A stretch of 7,341 bases of DNA, taken from Chlamydiia bacterium. GTDB lineage: Bacteria; Chlamydiota; Chlamydiia; Chlamydiales; Simkaniaceae. The stretch is from NCBI GenBank assembly GCA_020440405.1, contig JAGROF010000221.1, forward strand, positions 1 to 7,341, in the 5' to 3' direction. Made by a program: the position numbers and the translations under genes. Numbering within the stretch: the first letter of the stretch is position 1; every line of letters begins with the position of its first letter. Shown here piece after piece: positions 6,052-7,341 of the stretch. Below the pieces are notes generated by a model, which worked only from the letters and a program-made list of their open reading frames with translations, searched no databases and was not told the origin of the DNA.

Positions 6052-6068
6052 AAACCCAAAATAAATTT
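6052..6068. repeat. Degenerate second copy of the palindrome, at the regulator start point
   Basis: AAACCCAAAATAAATTT matches the minus-strand reading of the palindrome at 6005-6021 (AAACCTAAAATAGGTTT) at 14 of 17 positions. The centres are 47 bases apart. It covers the expected transcription start of the regulator. The region is AT-rich, so part of the match may be chance, and an overlapping ATAAATTTAT self-palindrome (6061-6070) adds to the ambiguity. Confidence 0.27.
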
Positions 6069-6095
6069 ATATAACACCAAATCGAGTTCAATTTA

Positions 6096-6890
6096 ATGCT
6101 TGCTACCCTATTTGGAAATCAAAATACCGAAAAAATTCTTCTCTTTTTGTTTGCGAATGGGAAGTGTTATGGAACACAGCTTCACCGCATCTTAGACCTT
6201 CCCCTGACTCCGATCCAGAAAACCTTGCGCCGCCTTGAAAACGGAGGACTCATTATGAGTCATTTCGAAGGGAAAACGCGTGTCTACCAATTCAACCCTG
6301 GATTCCCCCTTATGAAAGAGCTGGAACAACTCCTCCAGAAATCTTACACCCTCCTCCCTGCCCAATCAAGAAAGGCTTTATACAACTCAGATGATTCCCC
6401 CTATTCTCCTCAAGGACGTTCTGATAATAAGCTTCGTACCCTTTTAAATGTCTGGGAGAAACTGTCGCACGTCCGAAACCTCACCTTCAATGCCAATTCA
6501 AAAGGGCATCAAGAACAAGAATGGAATGGAAGAGGAACAGGGCAAGTTATAGTAACAAAAAGCAGCCATACCTCCCTAATCTACCATGAAAAGGGGATTT
6601 GGAAAGGGCGCACAGGCCCCGATGTCAATTTCAGCAACGTCTTCCGTTGGACACTTGACCAAACAGCCGGAATTCTTTCTCTTGAACATCTCAGAAGGGG
6701 CCCCGACCATCCTGTTTTTTTATTCCACCTCATCCCAATCTCTCAGAATGCCTTGTCCTCCATTCACTCACACCTCAGTGAAGACGATACCTATTTCGGC
6801 GATCTCCACTCTGACCAGTATAGCCTTCGCTTAAGCTGGCGCGTGATTGGACCCAAAAAAAATGAAACGATTGAATATCTTTACCGCTAA
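6096..6890 (+). CDS. Winged-helix DNA-binding domain fused to a DUF6314-like domain; candidate bio regulator
   Basis: The 264-residue product has two parts. Residues about 1-80 look like an ArsR/MarR-type winged helix: GNQNTEKILLFLFANGKCYGTQLHRIL leads into a recognition-helix region PLTPIQKTLRRLENGGLI (36-53) and a wing ending in TRVYQFNP (61-68). After a hydrophilic linker (about 90-112), residues about 115-264 resemble DUF6314, a domain of unknown role. The cues are a W-x-G-x-G-x-G strand (143-149), an IYHEKG strand (162-167), FRWTLD (183-188), the HLSEDDTYFGDL region (226-237) and the closing LSWRVIGPKKNE...YLYR (246-264). There is no signal peptide or membrane segment. A perfect -35 box and overlapping palindrome lie upstream, but the ribosome site is weak. 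Divergent placement from bioB suggests control of biotin synthesis, with the C-terminal domain as sensor (inference). I know of no described biotin regulator with this architecture. Confidence 0.8.
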   Translation: MLATLFGNQNTEKILLFLFANGKCYGTQLHRILDLPLTPIQKTLRRLENGGLIMSHFEGKTRVYQFNPGFPLMKELEQLLQKSYTLLPAQSRKALYNSDDSPYSPQGRSDNKLRTLLNVWEKLSHVRNLTFNANSKGHQEQEWNGRGTGQVIVTKSSHTSLIYHEKGIWKGRTGPDVNFSNVFRWTLDQTAGILSLEHLRRGPDHPVFLFHLIPISQNALSSIHSHLSEDDTYFGDLHSDQYSLRLSWRVIGPKKNETIEYLYR

Positions 6891-6901
6891 AAGGATTTTT
6901 T

Positions 6902-7312
6902 ATGATTGTATCAGCTTATGGATTTATCGCTCGAACCGCCCTAGGATCGCTTACAGGGCAGGGATTTGCTTGGAAGCTCTTCCCTAGCTTGGGAAATTCC
7001 CAGGTTCCTGCGCTCACCTCTGCCCTTTCCTATACGGTGATCTCCGCTGCAGGGATAAAACTCACCAAAGCAGACTACACCCTAGTGGGACGAAACCCCA
7101 GACCCACTGAGTCCAACACCTGGAAATCGGTGGGGATTCATCTTGTGACCCTTGGTGGAGTCATTGGGTTGACCCCCCACCTCACTCACTACTTTTTTCA
7201 AAAAAAGATTTCATACTCCCAGGCAGGCTGTCTGACAGCAGGATCTTTTCTCATTCACCTCATTCCCGGCTCTCTTCCTCGGAGAGCCCGTTTATTTCCT
7301 CCTGAAGGATAA
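6902..7312 (+). CDS. Small hypothetical protein, probably membrane-associated
   Basis: The 136-residue product is not recognised. It has three hydrophobic stretches of helix length: about 34-53 (VPALTSALSYTVISAAG), 76-98 (SVGIHLVTLGGVIGLTPHL) and 106-124 (SQAGCLTAGSFLIHLIPGS). It ends in a short basic tail (RRAR, 127-130). No cleavable signal peptide is clear, since the N-terminus (MIVSAYGFIARTALGS) is only mildly hydrophobic and the charge pattern is unusual. The start is well supported: AAGGA at 6891-6895 lies six bases before the ATG. Only 11 bases separate it from the stop of the winged-helix gene, so the two are probably co-transcribed. A membrane role coupled to the regulator, such as a sensor partner or a vitamin uptake component, is possible. 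Nothing in the sequence shows it, and no ECF-transporter BioY signature was seen. Confidence 0.68.
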   Translation: MIVSAYGFIARTALGSLTGQGFAWKLFPSLGNSQVPALTSALSYTVISAAGIKLTKADYTLVGRNPRPTESNTWKSVGIHLVTLGGVIGLTPHLTHYFFQKKISYSQAGCLTAGSFLIHLIPGSLPRRARLFPPEG

Positions 7313-7341
7313 TTCATATAATTAACATTTTATTTATTGAT
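7313..7341. other. AT-rich tail after the last gene
   Basis: These 29 bases are almost entirely A and T (for example ATATAATTAACATTTTATTTATTG). No hairpin-plus-T-tract terminator can be drawn before the window ends. It may be the start of an intergenic region holding a further promoter. Confidence 0.3.

Noticed and set aside
5904..6095. Riboswitch or canonical BirA operator upstream of bioB
   Set aside because: No TTGTAAACC/GGTTTACAA pair with normal spacing is present, and the leader is too short for a known riboswitch fold. Only the weaker dyads listed are supported.
1..7341. tRNA or rRNA genes, CRISPR arrays, transposase genes, origin repeats
   Set aside because: Scanning by eye found no tRNA-like GTTCRANNC arms in non-coding sequence, no spaced direct repeats, and no transposase motifs. 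Almost all of the window is coding.

Overview
The window carries eight protein-coding genes, tightly packed, and one regulatory intergenic region. Its core is a complete late biotin operon on the minus strand, bioB-bioF-bioD-bioA (5903 to 2036). A fifth gene for a ferritin-like di-iron protein is joined to the end of bioA by a TGATG stop-start. All junctions overlap by 1 to 17 bases, so the five genes form one transcription unit. No bioC, bioH, bioW, bioI or other pimeloyl-forming gene is visible. The organism is not identified by any marker here. The compact bioBFDA cluster without bioC/bioH resembles the one I recall from chlamydiae, so an environmental chlamydia-like bacterium is a tentative inference.

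Left region (1-1447, plus strand): one long gene encodes an IspD/TarI-type cytidylyltransferase joined to a short-chain dehydrogenase/reductase (SDR). This is the architecture of Haemophilus Acs1/Bcs1, the CDP-ribitol synthase. Its first 46 codons lie inside a 149-base imperfect palindrome with perfect 26-base terminal inverted repeats (1-26 and 124-149). If the terminal TA is a target duplication, the net insertion is 147 bases, or 49 codons, and the reading frame is kept exactly. This resembles the Rickettsia palindromic elements that insert in frame into protein genes. The gene's 3' end overlaps the convergent di-iron gene by 50 bases.

Right region (5904-7341): a 192-base divergent intergenic region separates bioB from a plus-strand gene for a winged-helix DNA-binding domain fused to a DUF6314-like domain. 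That gene is followed 11 bases later by a small, probably membrane-associated protein of unknown function. The intergenic region holds a good sigma-70 promoter for the regulator. A 7-3-7 palindrome overlaps its -35 box, a degenerate second copy lies at its start point, and another dyad lies in the presumed bioB leader.

Working model (inference): the divergent winged-helix protein controls the biotin operon and itself. The operon-terminal di-iron protein may supply, or help supply, the pimeloyl precursor that the four recognised enzymes need but the cluster does not explain.
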